A DNA stretch of 64,000 nucleotides from Enterococcus sulfureus ATCC 49903. GTDB taxonomy: Bacteria; Bacillota; Bacilli; Lactobacillales; Enterococcaceae. The translations under genes and the position numbers were made by a program. Below the pieces are notes generated by a model. That model searched no databases and was not told the origin of the DNA. It was given only the letters and a program-made list of their open reading frames with translations. The stretch lies in the NCBI RefSeq assembly GCF_000407605.1, contig NZ_ASWO01000005.1, positions 124,001-188,000 of the forward strand, written 5' to 3'. This document shows positions 1-14,505 of this stretch, one piece after another (the first letter of the stretch is position 1; every line of letters starts with the position of its first letter).

Positions 1-199
1 AGAAGAAATTGCAACGACGCAAGTAAAAGAACATTTAAAACGAATGATTGAACATGAAGAAAAACGCAAGCCTCTATCCGATCAAAAGTTAGCGGATTTG
101 CTCTCTAATATCGGATTTACAATCTCAAGAAGAACAGTGACGAAGTATCGTGAAGCATTAGGACTTCCTACGTCAAAAAATCGTAAACGATTTGAATAA
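1..199 (+). CDS. rpoN: RNA polymerase sigma-54 factor, C-terminal end (partial)
   Basis: The first 65 codons in the window (frame starting at base 2) are the end of sigma-54. They contain the DNA-binding RpoN box, here SRRTVTKYRE, followed by a short basic tail and a TAA stop. This part of the protein recognises the -24 promoter element. Most of the gene lies upstream of the window. An rpoN gene just before cggR-gap is a known arrangement in Listeria and some lactobacilli. A terminator follows directly, so the glycolytic genes downstream are transcribed separately. Confidence 0.93.
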   Translation, partial: EEIATTQVKEHLKRMIEHEEKRKPLSDQKLADLLSNIGFTISRRTVTKYREALGLPTSKNRKRFE

Positions 200-234
200 A
201 GTGCACGTATTTTTTGAGTGCGCTTTATTTTTTT
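198..234 (+). terminator. Rho-independent terminator after rpoN
   Basis: A 9-bp stem (AAAGTGCAC with GTGCGCTTT, one G-U pair) encloses an 11-nt loop and is followed by a run of T. It begins on the last bases of the rpoN stop codon. Confidence 0.85.
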
Positions 235-272
235 AGCCAAAAAGGGGGATTCTAAAAAAGCATAGTTTTCAG

Positions 273-301
273 TTGCATGAAGCTAAAAATCGTGCTATCA
301 T
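273..301 (+). promoter_or_regulatory. cggR promoter
   Basis: TTGCAT and TATCAT are separated by exactly 17 bp. The element lies about 110 bp before cggR and upstream of the candidate CggR operator. It is the only good sigma-A type match in this interval, so it probably drives the cggR-gap transcript. Confidence 0.7.
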
Positions 302-352
302 AATTTTTGTAAGGAACAACATCCTTATATCGATATTTTTTTTAGTCTTAAT

Positions 353-390
353 GGGTCGCAATAAGTCTATGTTGGACGCAAATTGTCCAA
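353..390 (+). promoter_or_regulatory. CggR operator (two tandem half-operators)
   Basis: Two similar imperfect dyads follow each other: GGGTCGCAATAAGTC and GGACGCAAATTGTCC. Spacing and core (GGGAC/TGTC type) resemble the CggR operator of Bacillus subtilis. It lies between the promoter and the cggR start, so a bound repressor would block transcription of cggR and gap. In Bacillus, fructose-1,6-bisphosphate releases CggR; the same is inferred here. Confidence 0.75.
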
Positions 391-408
391 TGGAAGGATC
401 GAGAAAAC

Positions 409-1446
409 ATGCAAGACGAATTAAAATTGTTAGAGAATATCATTCCTGATATTTTGACCGTACTGCAAGAACGGTATCGTATTCTTCAACAGATTTACTG
501 GATGCAACCTGTAGGTCGACGAAATTTATCTGAAAACCTAGGTTTAACCGAACGCGTATTACGGACAGAAACTGACTTTTTAAAACAAATCGGTTTAGTT
601 GAAAGTTCAAAAAGTGGTATGATGTTGACAAACAAAGGAGACTTGGTTTATCTTGAAATGGGCACCATCATGGATCAATTATTTGAAACGAAGCAAGTTG
701 AATTGCAACTTGCAAAGTATTTAGGTATTGAGAAATGTTTGATTGCTAAAGGAGATTCCAGTCAACAAACTAAGGTAGTCAGTTCATTTGGTGAGATGGT
801 AAATGAAAGTTTAGCCACTCGATTACCAGATGGTAAAAATGTTATCGCCGTAATGGGTGGTACGACAATGGCAGCAGTTGCTGAAGAAATTGGTCAGTTG
901 GAAACTGAAAAACGACATAACATCTTTGTCCCGGCACGAGGTGGAATTGGCGAAACCGTTAGTGTTCAAGCCAACTCTGTAAGTGCAGTGATGGCGATTC
1001 GATCGCAAGGTGAGTATCGTTCACTCTTTGTTCCAGAACAGTTAAGTTCTTTTGCATATGAAACCTTGTTGCAAGAACCTTCTATTAAAGAAGTGTTAAC
1101 TCTGATTAACCAAGCAAATTGCGTGATTCATGGTATTGGCCGTGCGCTTCATATGGCAGCACGTCGAAAAATGTCTGAAAGTGAAATTTTGATGTTAAAG
1201 CAACACAATGCAGTGGCAGAATCATTTGGTTATTTCTTTAATGAGAAAGGTGAAATTATTCATAAAATCCCACGCATTGGATTACAGCTAAAAGACATCC
1301 AAAATATTCCATACGTATTTGCGATTGCAGGTGGTAAAGATAAAGCAAAGGCCATCCATGCATATATGAAAAATGCACCAAAACAAACGTGGCTCATTAC
1401 AGATGAAGCCGCGGCAAACGAGATTTTAAAAGGGGTAACCCTTTAA
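409..1446 (+). CDS. cggR: Central glycolytic genes regulator CggR (SorC/DeoR family)
   Basis: This 345-residue protein has an N-terminal winged helix-turn-helix (about residues 20-75) and a C-terminal sugar-phosphate-binding domain of the SorC/DeoR type (about 90-340). The family represses the gap operon and is released by fructose-1,6-bisphosphate. Position directly before gap and the operator-like dyads 20-55 bases upstream of its start support this role and autoregulation. A GGAAGG ribosome binding site precedes the ATG. No terminator separates it from gap (39-bp gap), so the two are co-transcribed. Confidence 0.95.
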   Translation: MQDELKLLENIIPDILTVLQERYRILQQIYWMQPVGRRNLSENLGLTERVLRTETDFLKQIGLVESSKSGMMLTNKGDLVYLEMGTIMDQLFETKQVELQLAKYLGIEKCLIAKGDSSQQTKVVSSFGEMVNESLATRLPDGKNVIAVMGGTTMAAVAEEIGQLETEKRHNIFVPARGGIGETVSVQANSVSAVMAIRSQGEYRSLFVPEQLSSFAYETLLQEPSIKEVLTLINQANCVIHGIGRALHMAARRKMSESEILMLKQHNAVAESFGYFFNEKGEIIHKIPRIGLQLKDIQNIPYVFAIAGGKDKAKAIHAYMKNAPKQTWLITDEAAANEILKGVTL

Positions 1447-1485
1447 AATAAATTTTTTATGATTTTCATAAGGAGGAAATCTTAA

Positions 1486-2487
1486 ATGACAATTAAAGTA
1501 GGTATTAATGGTTTTGGACGTATCGGACGTTTAGCTTTCCGTCGTATCCAAGAAGTTTCAGGAATCGAAGTTGTTGCAATCAACGACTTAACAGATGCTA
1601 AAATGTTAGCTCACTTATTAAAATATGATACAACTCAAGGACGTTTCAACGGAACTGTTGAAGTTCACGAAGATTCATTCAACGTTAACGGTAACGAAGT
1701 AAAAATCTTAGCTAACCGTAACCCTGAAGAATTACCTTGGGGCGAACTAGGCGTAGACATCGTTTTAGAATGTACTGGTTTCTTTACTTCTAAAGAAAAA
1801 GCAGAATTACATTTAAAAGCTGGTGCTAAACGTGTTGTTATCTCAGCTCCTGGTGGAGACGATGTTCCAACAATCGTTTACAACGTTAACCATGAAACAT
1901 TAACAGGTAAAGAAACAGTTATCTCTGGTGCTTCTTGTACAACTAACTGTTTAGCTCCTATGGCTAAATCATTAAACGATAACTTTGGTGTTGTTGAAGG
2001 ATTAATGACAACTATCCATGCTTACACAGGTGACCAAATGACTCTTGATGGACCTCATCCTAAAGGTGACTTCCGTCGTGCGCGCGCTGCTGCTGCAAAC
2101 ATCGTTCCTAACTCAACTGGTGCTGCTAAAGCTATCGGCTTAGTAATCCCAGAATTGAACGGAAAATTAGATGGAGCTGCTCAACGTGTACCAGTAGCTA
2201 CTGGATCATTAACTGAATTAGTTACTGTACTTGACAAAAAAGTTACAGTTGACGAAGTAAATGCTGCTATGGAAAAAGCTGCGACTGAATCTTTTGGTTA
2301 CACAACTGATGAAATCGTATCTTCTGACATCGTAGGTATTACTTATGGTTCATTATTTGATGCAACTCAAACTCGTGTTATGACTGTTGGCGATCAACAA
2401 TTAGTGAAAACTGTTGCTTGGTACGATAACGAAATGTCATACACTGCACAATTAGTACGTACTTTAGAATACTTCGCTAATTTATAA
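1486..2487 (+). CDS. gap: Glyceraldehyde-3-phosphate dehydrogenase
   Basis: Phosphorylating NAD-dependent glyceraldehyde-3-phosphate dehydrogenase of glycolysis, cytosolic tetramer, 333 residues. The Rossmann motif NGFGRIG (8-14) and the active-site stretch SGASCTTNC with catalytic Cys151 are intact. An AAGGAGGAAAT ribosome binding site and strongly biased codons (CGT, GGT, AAC, TTA) fit very high expression. It is co-transcribed with cggR, and a terminator-like hairpin follows it, which would let gap mRNA exceed pgk and tpiA mRNA. Confidence 0.98.
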   Translation: MTIKVGINGFGRIGRLAFRRIQEVSGIEVVAINDLTDAKMLAHLLKYDTTQGRFNGTVEVHEDSFNVNGNEVKILANRNPEELPWGELGVDIVLECTGFFTSKEKAELHLKAGAKRVVISAPGGDDVPTIVYNVNHETLTGKETVISGASCTTNCLAPMAKSLNDNFGVVEGLMTTIHAYTGDQMTLDGPHPKGDFRRARAAAANIVPNSTGAAKAIGLVIPELNGKLDGAAQRVPVATGSLTELVTVLDKKVTVDEVNAAMEKAATESFGYTTDEIVSSDIVGITYGSLFDATQTRVMTVGDQQLVKTVAWYDNEMSYTAQLVRTLEYFANL

Positions 2488-2524
2488 GATTCACTTCTTA
2501 GTAGATTCTAATTTGCAAGTTATA

Positions 2525-2558
2525 AGCGGGGAAGCGACGCGCTTCTCCGCTTTTTTTT
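2525..2558 (+). terminator. Terminator or attenuator between gap and pgk
   Basis: A GC-rich 12-bp stem (AGCGGGGAAGCG with CGCTTCTCCGCT, one G-U pair) with a 3-nt loop is followed by eight T. I found no convincing promoter between it and pgk, so partial read-through is inferred. Confidence 0.85.
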
Positions 2559-2598
2559 AGGAATTTATACGCTAAATATACGCTAGGAGGCAATTTCA

Positions 2599-4576
<1,978 letters not shown>

Positions 4577-4600
4577 TTCGCTTTCATTTTCAGTTTTTAT

Positions 4601-4629
4601 TTGCAGTCTGAGCAAAAGTTCATTACAAT
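4601..4629 (+). promoter_or_regulatory. eno promoter
   Basis: TTGCAG and TACAAT are separated by 17 bp. The element lies about 60 bp before eno and just after tpiA, so eno can be transcribed independently of CggR control. Confidence 0.7.
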
Positions 4630-4660
4630 AGAAGAGTATTAAAGGGAATCCCCTTATTAA

Positions 4661-5989
<1,329 letters not shown>

Positions 5990-6013
5990 GCATTGAATAG
6001 ATGTGAATTTTAG

Positions 6014-6053
6014 GCTCTAAATCTTGTCTTGACAAGATTTAGAGCTTTTTTTT
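6014..6053 (+). terminator. Terminator after eno
   Basis: A perfect 15-bp inverted repeat (GCTCTAAATCTTGTC and its complement) with a 2-nt spacer is followed by eight T. Confidence 0.93.
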
Positions 6054-6165
6054 GATGCAATCTTCAAAAATTAGTTTTATGACTAGCGTTATACTTCCCA
6101 AAAAATAGGCAACGTACTACTATTATAATGTATAAGAAACAAACATTATGTTGGGGGCGGACGTT

Positions 6166-6336
6166 ATGATGATTGGAATTGGAGATACAGTAGCATGTAA
6201 TAATATTCAAGGTGAAGAAATTAAAGGAATAATTATTAAGTTTAATGATCGAACTGCGATTGTGAATTGTGACGTGTATTCACATTTAGTAAAATTATCG
6301 GCACTTGAAGCGCTAGGCTATAAATGGGAAAAATAA
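6166..6336 (+). CDS. Small conserved protein, possibly DUF2187-like
   Basis: A 56-residue acidic protein beginning MMIGIGDTVACNN. It resembles the short DUF2187/YkvS-type beta-barrel proteins of Firmicutes (a GD-V pattern near the N-terminus, then KGIIIKF and VNCDVYSHLVKLS), but the match is only by eye. An upstream in-frame ATG at 6148 is less likely because the GGGGGCGG ribosome binding site lies after it. TATAAT at 6124-6129 is a possible -10 element without a clear -35. Function unknown. A GNAT gene follows after 24 bp, probably on the same transcript. Confidence 0.65.
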   Translation: MMIGIGDTVACNNIQGEEIKGIIIKFNDRTAIVNCDVYSHLVKLSALEALGYKWEK

Positions 6337-6360
6337 ACCAAACATTAGGAGGATAACGAA

Positions 6361-6630
6361 ATGGATTTTGAATATGAAGCAAATCGCATTGTGATTACGG
6401 AAGGAAATCAAGAAATTGGAGAAATCACTTGGGCAATCAAAGATGGGATCATGACAATCAACCACACAGGTGTAGATGCGAATCATCAAGGAAAAGGATT
6501 AGCGGCACAATTAGTCGACCGTGCAGTCGAACTAGCACGTAAAGAAAAATTAATGATTGATCCGCTTTGTCCTTATGTTAAAGCGAAATTCGAAAAAGAT
6601 AATCAATATGCAGATGTATGGAAAAGATAA
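6361..6630 (+). CDS. Small GNAT-like N-acetyltransferase (YjdJ/COG2388 type)
   Basis: A compact 89-residue protein with the acetyl-CoA-binding part of the GNAT fold. The motif HQGKGLAAQLVDRAVELAR (about 41-59) is the pyrophosphate-binding loop and helix, followed by a C-terminal CPYVKAKFEK segment typical of COG2388. Such proteins have an acetyl-CoA binding core and little else; the substrate is unknown. TAGGAGGATAACGAA gives a strong ribosome binding site. Confidence 0.85.
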   Translation: MDFEYEANRIVITEGNQEIGEITWAIKDGIMTINHTGVDANHQGKGLAAQLVDRAVELARKEKLMIDPLCPYVKAKFEKDNQYADVWKR

Positions 6631-6720
6631 AACTTTCATTTGATATTAGTGGAAACTTGGCCTTAAGTATGATAGAGTAGCTTTGAGAGACTTTTGATTG
6701 AAAAAGGAGGCAAGTTTTAC

Positions 6721-6957
6721 ATGTATGATTTTCTTTTAGCAGTAGTGATTATTTTATCATTTGTCATTGTAATTACGATTATGATGCAACCAAGTAAACA
6801 AAATAGCGCAGCAAGTGCCTTTACAGGTGGTGCTGACCAACTGTTTGGGAAACAAAAGGCCCGCGGTTTTGAAGCCGTGATGCAACGTTCAACAGCCATC
6901 TTAGGCGCTGTATGGATTATCTTACTATTTCTTTTGTCATTTTTATCATCAAAATAG
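6721..6957 (+). CDS. secG: Preprotein translocase subunit SecG
   Basis: SecG of 78 residues: two membrane segments (about 2-24 and 56-76) joined by a cytoplasmic loop containing the conserved GGADQLFGKQKARGFE region. It belongs to the SecYEG export channel and assists SecA, which is encoded in this window. The ATG at 6721 is chosen because AAGGAGG lies 10 bases before it; the upstream TTG at 6694 would precede that site. A TATGAT at 6668 could be its -10. Confidence 0.94.
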   Translation: MYDFLLAVVIILSFVIVITIMMQPSKQNSAASAFTGGADQLFGKQKARGFEAVMQRSTAILGAVWIILLFLLSFLSSK

Positions 6958-6965
6958 TAACTTTG

Positions 6966-6991
6966 CCTCTCAGAAATGGGAGGTTTTTTTT
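6966..6991 (+). terminator. Terminator after secG
   Basis: A short 6-bp stem (CCTCTC with GGGAGG, one G-U pair) and a 6-nt loop are followed by eight T. It is weak enough to allow some read-through into est and rnr. Confidence 0.7.
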
Positions 6992-7024
6992 CTAGATTTA
7001 GGGAGTTAAAGGAGTTTAACAAGA

Positions 7025-7789
7025 ATGAAGAAGAAGTTTGTAACGCCAAAACCAATATTTAGTCAACAAGGCAAGCGAGCAGTTATTTTGTTTCATGCCT
7101 ATTCTGGAAGTCCAAATGATGTCAGAATGTTGGCAAGAAAATTAGAACAAGCACACTATACGGTGTACACCCCTATGTTTAAAGGACATGGAACGGTCGA
7201 TCCACACGATATCTTAGCACAAAGCCCAGATGAATGGTTTGAAGAAGCTAAAGCTGCAGTTCACGACGTGATTGCTAAAGGCTATGAACAGGTAGCAGTG
7301 TTTGGTTTGTCGCTTGGAGGAATGTACGCCATTCGTTTGTTAGAAGAAGCGATTCCACAAATTATCGGAGGCGGTTCTTTTTGTTCACCGATCACACCTG
7401 TAGAAACGAATGTCCCAAAAAGTTTTATGTGGTATGCCAAGATGGTCTTAGATACCTTTACCGAGTTAGATGACGAAGAAAAAGTAAAACAACTGGAGAC
7501 GGTTCCCCAAAAAGTAGCGACACAACTTGCTGGGATCCAAGCGCATAGTCAGCAATCGTTTGATCGTTTACGTACGATTACATGTCCGATTTTATTCGTT
7601 CAGGCTGCTCAAGATGAAATGATTCCGGCTGAATCAGTCTTTCACACGATACAACAAGTTACAGATAAAAAATTTACATTAAACTGGTATCCAAATAGTG
7701 GCCATGTTGTCACAGTTGGACCAGAAAGAAAGCAGTTTGAACAAGACGTATTAGCGTTTTTAGAAACACTTTCTTGGAATGAGGAGTAA
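7025..7789 (+). CDS. est: Carboxylesterase, alpha/beta hydrolase
   Basis: A 254-residue cytosolic serine esterase of the Bacillus/Geobacillus Est family. The nucleophile elbow GLSLGG carries Ser96; Asp197 (AAQDEMIP) and His227 (SGHVVT) complete the triad. HAYSG near residue 24 forms the oxyanion region. It hydrolyses short-chain acyl esters; the natural substrate is unknown. The position secG-est-rnr-smpB is conserved in Lactobacillales. AAAGGAG precedes the start. The next gene begins 2 bases after the stop. Confidence 0.92.
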   Translation: MKKKFVTPKPIFSQQGKRAVILFHAYSGSPNDVRMLARKLEQAHYTVYTPMFKGHGTVDPHDILAQSPDEWFEEAKAAVHDVIAKGYEQVAVFGLSLGGMYAIRLLEEAIPQIIGGGSFCSPITPVETNVPKSFMWYAKMVLDTFTELDDEEKVKQLETVPQKVATQLAGIQAHSQQSFDRLRTITCPILFVQAAQDEMIPAESVFHTIQQVTDKKFTLNWYPNSGHVVTVGPERKQFEQDVLAFLETLSWNEE

Positions 7790-7790
7790 T

Positions 7791-10142
7791 ATGAAGCAAA
7801 CAATTAAAGAAAATATTTTAGCGTATCTTACGCAATATGATAAAAAGAGTATTACGATGGAAGCCTTAGCTAAAGCAATGGGCTTGGAAAAAAGCAATGA
7901 ATTTAAAACACTCGTGCAAACCATTGCCGTTATGGAACGTGAAGGGTCGATCGTACTCAACAAAAAAGGCAACATTCAATTGCCTCAACCCTTATTTTTA
8001 GTGGAAGGGACGTTTCGTGGGAATGAGCGTGGATTTGGCTTTGTGAGTATTTCTGATGAAGAAGCAGATGTTTATATCCCACAAGAAGCGACTGGCTATG
8101 CGATGGATGGCGATATTGTAGCGATTGATATCACTAAAGTAGCCCAACCAGGTAGTGACAAAGGAGCAGAAGGCAAGGTTGTCGAAATCCGCGAACGCGC
8201 CGCACAAGACGTTGTGGGCGAGTTTCATTTATTTGATGACGAAGAGATCAAAGATACGGATCTTTACGGCTATGTGACTCCTAAAGACAAAAAAATCAAT
8301 GGCGTGAAAGTCTTTGTTTCTGCAGAAGGCATTCGTCCAGTAGATGGGGCAATCGTGAAAGTCACACTAACGCATTACCCTGAAAAAGGTTATGCTAAAA
8401 GTGCGGAAGGACTTGTTGTCCAAACATTAGGTCACAAAAATGATCCCGGTATGGATATCGTATCGGTCATTGCAGCACATGGAATTCCGATGACGTTTCC
8501 AGACGATGTGATTGCGCAATCAGAAGCCGTTGCAGATACCATTGATCCTAAAGATTTTCCAGATCGTCGTGACCTTAGAGATCAACTGATCGTGACTATT
8601 GACGGAGAGGATGCAAAAGATTTAGATGATGCGGTTACTGTAAAGAAATTAGCGAATGGACATTATTTTTTAGGCGTCCATATTGCAGATGTTTCGTATT
8701 ATGTAACCGAACAGTCACCGTTAGACCGCGAAGCCTTTGAGCGAGGAACAAGTGTTTATTTAACAGATCGTGTGATCCCAATGTTACCACAACGATTGTC
8801 TAATGGAATCTGTTCCTTAAATCCTCGTGTGCCACGTCTAGCGATGAGCTGTGAGATGGAAATCGATGCACAAGGTTTCATTGTACACTACGATATCTTT
8901 CCAAGTATCATTCAAACAACAGAGCGCATGACGTACACGGCAATCAATCAAATCATTGAAGAACAAGACCAAGAAACACGTCAACGCTATGAAAAACTAG
9001 TCCCAATGTTTGAAGAAATGGCAGATTTACATGCTTTATTGGATACGATGCGTCAAAATAGAGGGGCCGTATCTTTTGAAGATCGAGAAGCACAAGTTGT
9101 TGTAGATGAAAATGGACATCCGTTAGATATTCGTGTCCGCACGCGTGGTGTAGGCGAAAAAATGATTGAATCATTCATGCTTGCAGCAAATGAAACAGTC
9201 GCAAAACATTTTGCTACTCAACAATTGCCATTTATTTATCGTATTCATGAAGATCCTAAAGAAGAAAAATTAAAACGATTCTTTGATTTCGCAGCAGCGC
9301 TAGGAATCTTAGTCAAACAAACAAATGGTTCGATTACGCCTAAAGCGTTGCAAACCGTCTTAAAAGAAGTAGAAGGACGCCCAGAAGCCCCCGTTATTAG
9401 TACGGTGTTATTAAGAAGTATGCAGCAAGCGAAATATGCAGAAGAAAACTTGGGTCATTACGGCTTAGCTGCAGATTATTACACGCACTTTACTTCTCCG
9501 ATTCGTCGTTATCCTGATTTGATCGTACATCGTTTGATCCGTACGTATTTAGCAGATCGTAGTGAAGCAACGCAAAAAAAATGGGAAGAGCAATTACCAG
9601 ATATTGCGCTGCACAGTTCGCAAATGGAACGTCGCGCAGTTGAAACCGAACGTGAAGTCGATGCTTTGAAGAAAGCAGAATTTATGGCAGATCATGTTGG
9701 AGAAGAGTTTGAAGGAATCATTGGTTCGGTCGTTAAATTTGGCTTCTTTGTTGAATTACCAAATACGGTAGAAGGGTTAATCCATATCAATGCCTTAAAA
9801 GACGATTACTATCATTTCGTTGAGACGCATTTGGCTTTAGTAGGCGAGCGTACTGGACGTACGTTTAAAATCGGTCAAAAAGTCTTGATTCGGGTAACAA
9901 AATCCGATCCAGAAACACGTGAAATCGATTTTGAATTGCTTTCTTCTGAAGAAGTCGAAACATTACCTATTCAAACGAAACAAAAAAATACACGCCGTGG
10001 TTCAAATTCATCTGCTATTAAAGAAAAAGTCCAACAAGCAGGACGAAAGAATGGATTCAAAGAGAAATCCCATGGGAAAAAAGGAAAGAAAAAACCTTTT
10101 TATAAAGGTGTGAAGAAAAAGAAAGGTTCGAAAAAAAAGTAA
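7791..10142 (+). CDS. rnr: Ribonuclease R
   Basis: A 783-residue 3'-to-5' exoribonuclease that degrades structured RNA and works with tmRNA-SmpB in quality control. Domain order: N-terminal winged helix (about 1-60), cold-shock domains, catalytic RNB domain with DGEDAKDLDDAV, S1 domain (about 620-705) and a long lysine/arginine-rich tail. I chose the ATG at 7791, after GAGGAG, and not the in-frame ATG 12 bases earlier that lies inside est. smpB follows 12 bases downstream. Confidence 0.96.
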   Translation: MKQTIKENILAYLTQYDKKSITMEALAKAMGLEKSNEFKTLVQTIAVMEREGSIVLNKKGNIQLPQPLFLVEGTFRGNERGFGFVSISDEEADVYIPQEATGYAMDGDIVAIDITKVAQPGSDKGAEGKVVEIRERAAQDVVGEFHLFDDEEIKDTDLYGYVTPKDKKINGVKVFVSAEGIRPVDGAIVKVTLTHYPEKGYAKSAEGLVVQTLGHKNDPGMDIVSVIAAHGIPMTFPDDVIAQSEAVADTIDPKDFPDRRDLRDQLIVTIDGEDAKDLDDAVTVKKLANGHYFLGVHIADVSYYVTEQSPLDREAFERGTSVYLTDRVIPMLPQRLSNGICSLNPRVPRLAMSCEMEIDAQGFIVHYDIFPSIIQTTERMTYTAINQIIEEQDQETRQRYEKLVPMFEEMADLHALLDTMRQNRGAVSFEDREAQVVVDENGHPLDIRVRTRGVGEKMIESFMLAANETVAKHFATQQLPFIYRIHEDPKEEKLKRFFDFAAALGILVKQTNGSITPKALQTVLKEVEGRPEAPVISTVLLRSMQQAKYAEENLGHYGLAADYYTHFTSPIRRYPDLIVHRLIRTYLADRSEATQKKWEEQLPDIALHSSQMERRAVETEREVDALKKAEFMADHVGEEFEGIIGSVVKFGFFVELPNTVEGLIHINALKDDYYHFVETHLALVGERTGRTFKIGQKVLIRVTKSDPETREIDFELLSSEEVETLPIQTKQKNTRRGSNSSAIKEKVQQAGRKNGFKEKSHGKKGKKKPFYKGVKKKKGSKKK

Positions 10143-10154
10143 AGGAGTAAATTT

Positions 10155-10613
10155 ATGCCAAAAGGAGAAGGCCGTTTAATCGCCCAAAATAAAAAAGCTC
10201 GCCATGATTATAGTATATTGGACACGATGGAAGCAGGTATTGTGTTACAAGGAACAGAAATTAAATCAATTCGCAATAGTCGAATCAATTTAAAAGATGG
10301 TTTCGTTCGTGTTCGAAATGGAGAAGCCTTTTTATATAATGTGCACATTAGCCCTTATGAACAAGGAAATTTATTCAACCATGATCCATTACGTACACGT
10401 AAATTACTTTTGCATAAAAAACAAATCCAAAAATTATTTGGGGAAACCAAAACAGCTGGTGTTACGATTGTTCCTCTAAAAGTCTACATTAAAGATGGAT
10501 ATGCTAAGGTATTGATTGGGATTGCAAAAGGAAAACGCGAGTATGATAAGCGTGAAACCTTAAAACGTAAAGACCAAGATCGTCAAATTAGCCGAGCACT
10601 AAAAAATTACTAA
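10155..10613 (+). CDS. smpB: SsrA-binding protein SmpB
   Basis: This 152-residue protein binds tmRNA and brings it to stalled ribosomes. The family signature [18 protein letters not shown] and the basic C-terminal tail ([19 protein letters not shown]) are present. AAAGGAG precedes the ATG. Coupling to rnr is a common arrangement. The tmRNA gene itself is not in this window. Confidence 0.97.
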   Translation: MPKGEGRLIAQNKKARHDYSILDTMEAGIVLQGTEIKSIRNSRINLKDGFVRVRNGEAFLYNVHISPYEQGNLFNHDPLRTRKLLLHKKQIQKLFGETKTAGVTIVPLKVYIKDGYAKVLIGIAKGKREYDKRETLKRKDQDRQISRALKNY

Positions 10614-10778
10614 AAAAAATTACAAAAATCAATAAAACTTGCTTTGATTTTGCTGTCGATTCTGATAGCATTAGACGTAAGCAAGTATGACAAAAACGGT
10701 ATGATGTCGCTTACAAATGTAATGAAGCCTGTTTTTTTTCAAATTCGCAATTTTGTTTGAAAAAATGAAGAAAACACT
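10614..10778 (+). other. smpB-atpB intergenic region with inverted repeats
   Basis: No gene is visible. ACTTGCT (from 10637) recurs as its complement AGCAAGT (from 10680), and GTAAGC (from 10678) pairs with GCTTAC (from 10710). Neither arm is followed by a proper T tract, so I cannot call a standard terminator for rnr-smpB here. Part of this may act as a weak terminator or leader structure. Confidence 0.4.
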
Positions 10779-10807
10779 TTGAATTTTTGCATTAGTGGTG
10801 GTATGAT
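10779..10807 (+). promoter_or_regulatory. ATP synthase operon promoter
   Basis: TTGAAT and TATGAT are separated by 17 bp, about 75 bp before atpB. A weak AATGATT...AATCATT hairpin lies in the transcribed leader. Confidence 0.7.
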
Positions 10808-10875
10808 ACCGTTGTTGTTTAGAATGATTGAAAAATCACAAAATCATTTTTGGGGTTTTGGTTGAAAAGAGGTGA

Positions 10876-11601
<726 letters not shown>

Positions 11602-11612
11602 AACATACTTAG

Positions 11613-11840
<228 letters not shown>

Positions 11841-11886
11841 GCGATAACCTAAACTAAAACGAGAAACAATGAAAGGAAGTTGCGCG

Positions 11887-12411
11887 ATGCTTAATCAATT
11901 GGTAGTAGCAGAAGTTCAAAACACAACTTGGGGCAATATTATTGTCGTAAGTGGCGCGATGTTGATTTTGCTCTTGTTGCTTAAACATTTTGCTTGGGGT
12001 TCAGTAAGTGAAATGCTAAAACAACGCGAAGACAAAATCGCAAACGATATCGACTCTGCAGAACAATCAAGACTAAAAGCCGCTGCTCTAGAACAAGAGC
12101 GAGAAGCTCAGTTATTGAACTCTCGTGCTGAAGCAGCGACAATCATTCAACAAGCAAAAGACAATGGAGAGATGACTCGCCAAACGATTGTAGAAGATGC
12201 AAAAGACGAAGCATCTCGTTTGAAAACAAAAGCGCAATCGGATATCGCCATTGAAAAAGATGCAGCGTATCAAGCAGTTAAAGATGATGTTGCAGCGATC
12301 TCATTGCAAATTGCTGAACAAATCTTGCGAAAAGAACTGTCTAAAGATGCGCATGAAGCATTGATCGAAACATATATCGATACATTGGGATCAACAAATG
12401 AAACTCGATAA
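11887..12411 (+). CDS. atpF: ATP synthase F0 subunit b
   Basis: Peripheral stalk subunit of 174 residues: one N-terminal membrane helix (about 15-35) and a long charged coiled coil rich in Glu, Lys, Ala and Gln. AAAGGAAG lies 8 bases before the ATG at 11887, so the in-frame ATG at 11869 is unlikely. The end overlaps atpH by 14 bases, which suggests translational coupling of the two stalk subunits. Confidence 0.95.
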   Translation: MLNQLVVAEVQNTTWGNIIVVSGAMLILLLLLKHFAWGSVSEMLKQREDKIANDIDSAEQSRLKAAALEQEREAQLLNSRAEAATIIQQAKDNGEMTRQTIVEDAKDEASRLKTKAQSDIAIEKDAAYQAVKDDVAAISLQIAEQILRKELSKDAHEALIETYIDTLGSTNETR

Positions 12412-12940
12412 GGCGACTGTTGGTAAACGCTATGCTAAGGCACTTTTTGAATTGGCGACAGAAGTGCATGAAGAACAAGCCGTTTATGAACAATTACTCG
12501 TACTGCGTCAAGTCTTCATCGAAGTAGCTGATCTTGGAGAAATTTTAAGTGATGTTCGCTTAGAGATGACTGAAAAGAAAGCTATTTTAAGTGCTTTGAC
12601 TCCCTCATTTGATCCGTTGATCCAAAATTTTTTGGCTGTCGTATTTGAGTACAATCGGATGGATGATCTCTTATTGATTATCGACGAATATGAACGACGC
12701 TTTGACGACAAGCAAGGATTGATTATTGGGACAGTCACGACAGCTGTTGAATTAACAGCCCAACAAAAATCTGCTATTGAAATGCAGATCGCACCTTTAT
12801 TGGGATATGAAAAAGCACAACTTACAGAACAAATCGATCCAACAATTATCGGTGGAGTTGTGGTTGAAGCCAATCATCAAGTTGTGGATGGAAGTGTCAA
12901 GAGTCGCTTAGAAGAATTACGAATGAAATTATCAGAATAG
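12398..12940 (+). CDS. atpH: ATP synthase F1 subunit delta
   Basis: A 180-residue subunit that joins the b stalk to the top of F1. The N-terminal helical bundle starts VGKRYAKALFELA, and the C-terminal part ends with the family signature IDPTIIGGVVVEANHQVVDGS. It overlaps atpF. Confidence 0.96.
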   Translation: MKLDKATVGKRYAKALFELATEVHEEQAVYEQLLVLRQVFIEVADLGEILSDVRLEMTEKKAILSALTPSFDPLIQNFLAVVFEYNRMDDLLLIIDEYERRFDDKQGLIIGTVTTAVELTAQQKSAIEMQIAPLLGYEKAQLTEQIDPTIIGGVVVEANHQVVDGSVKSRLEELRMKLSE

Positions 12941-12963
12941 ATAGTTGATGAGAGGTGAACTAA

Positions 12964-14481
<1,518 letters not shown>

Positions 14482-14505
14482 CAAGCAAAGAAGAGGTGAA
14501 TAAGG

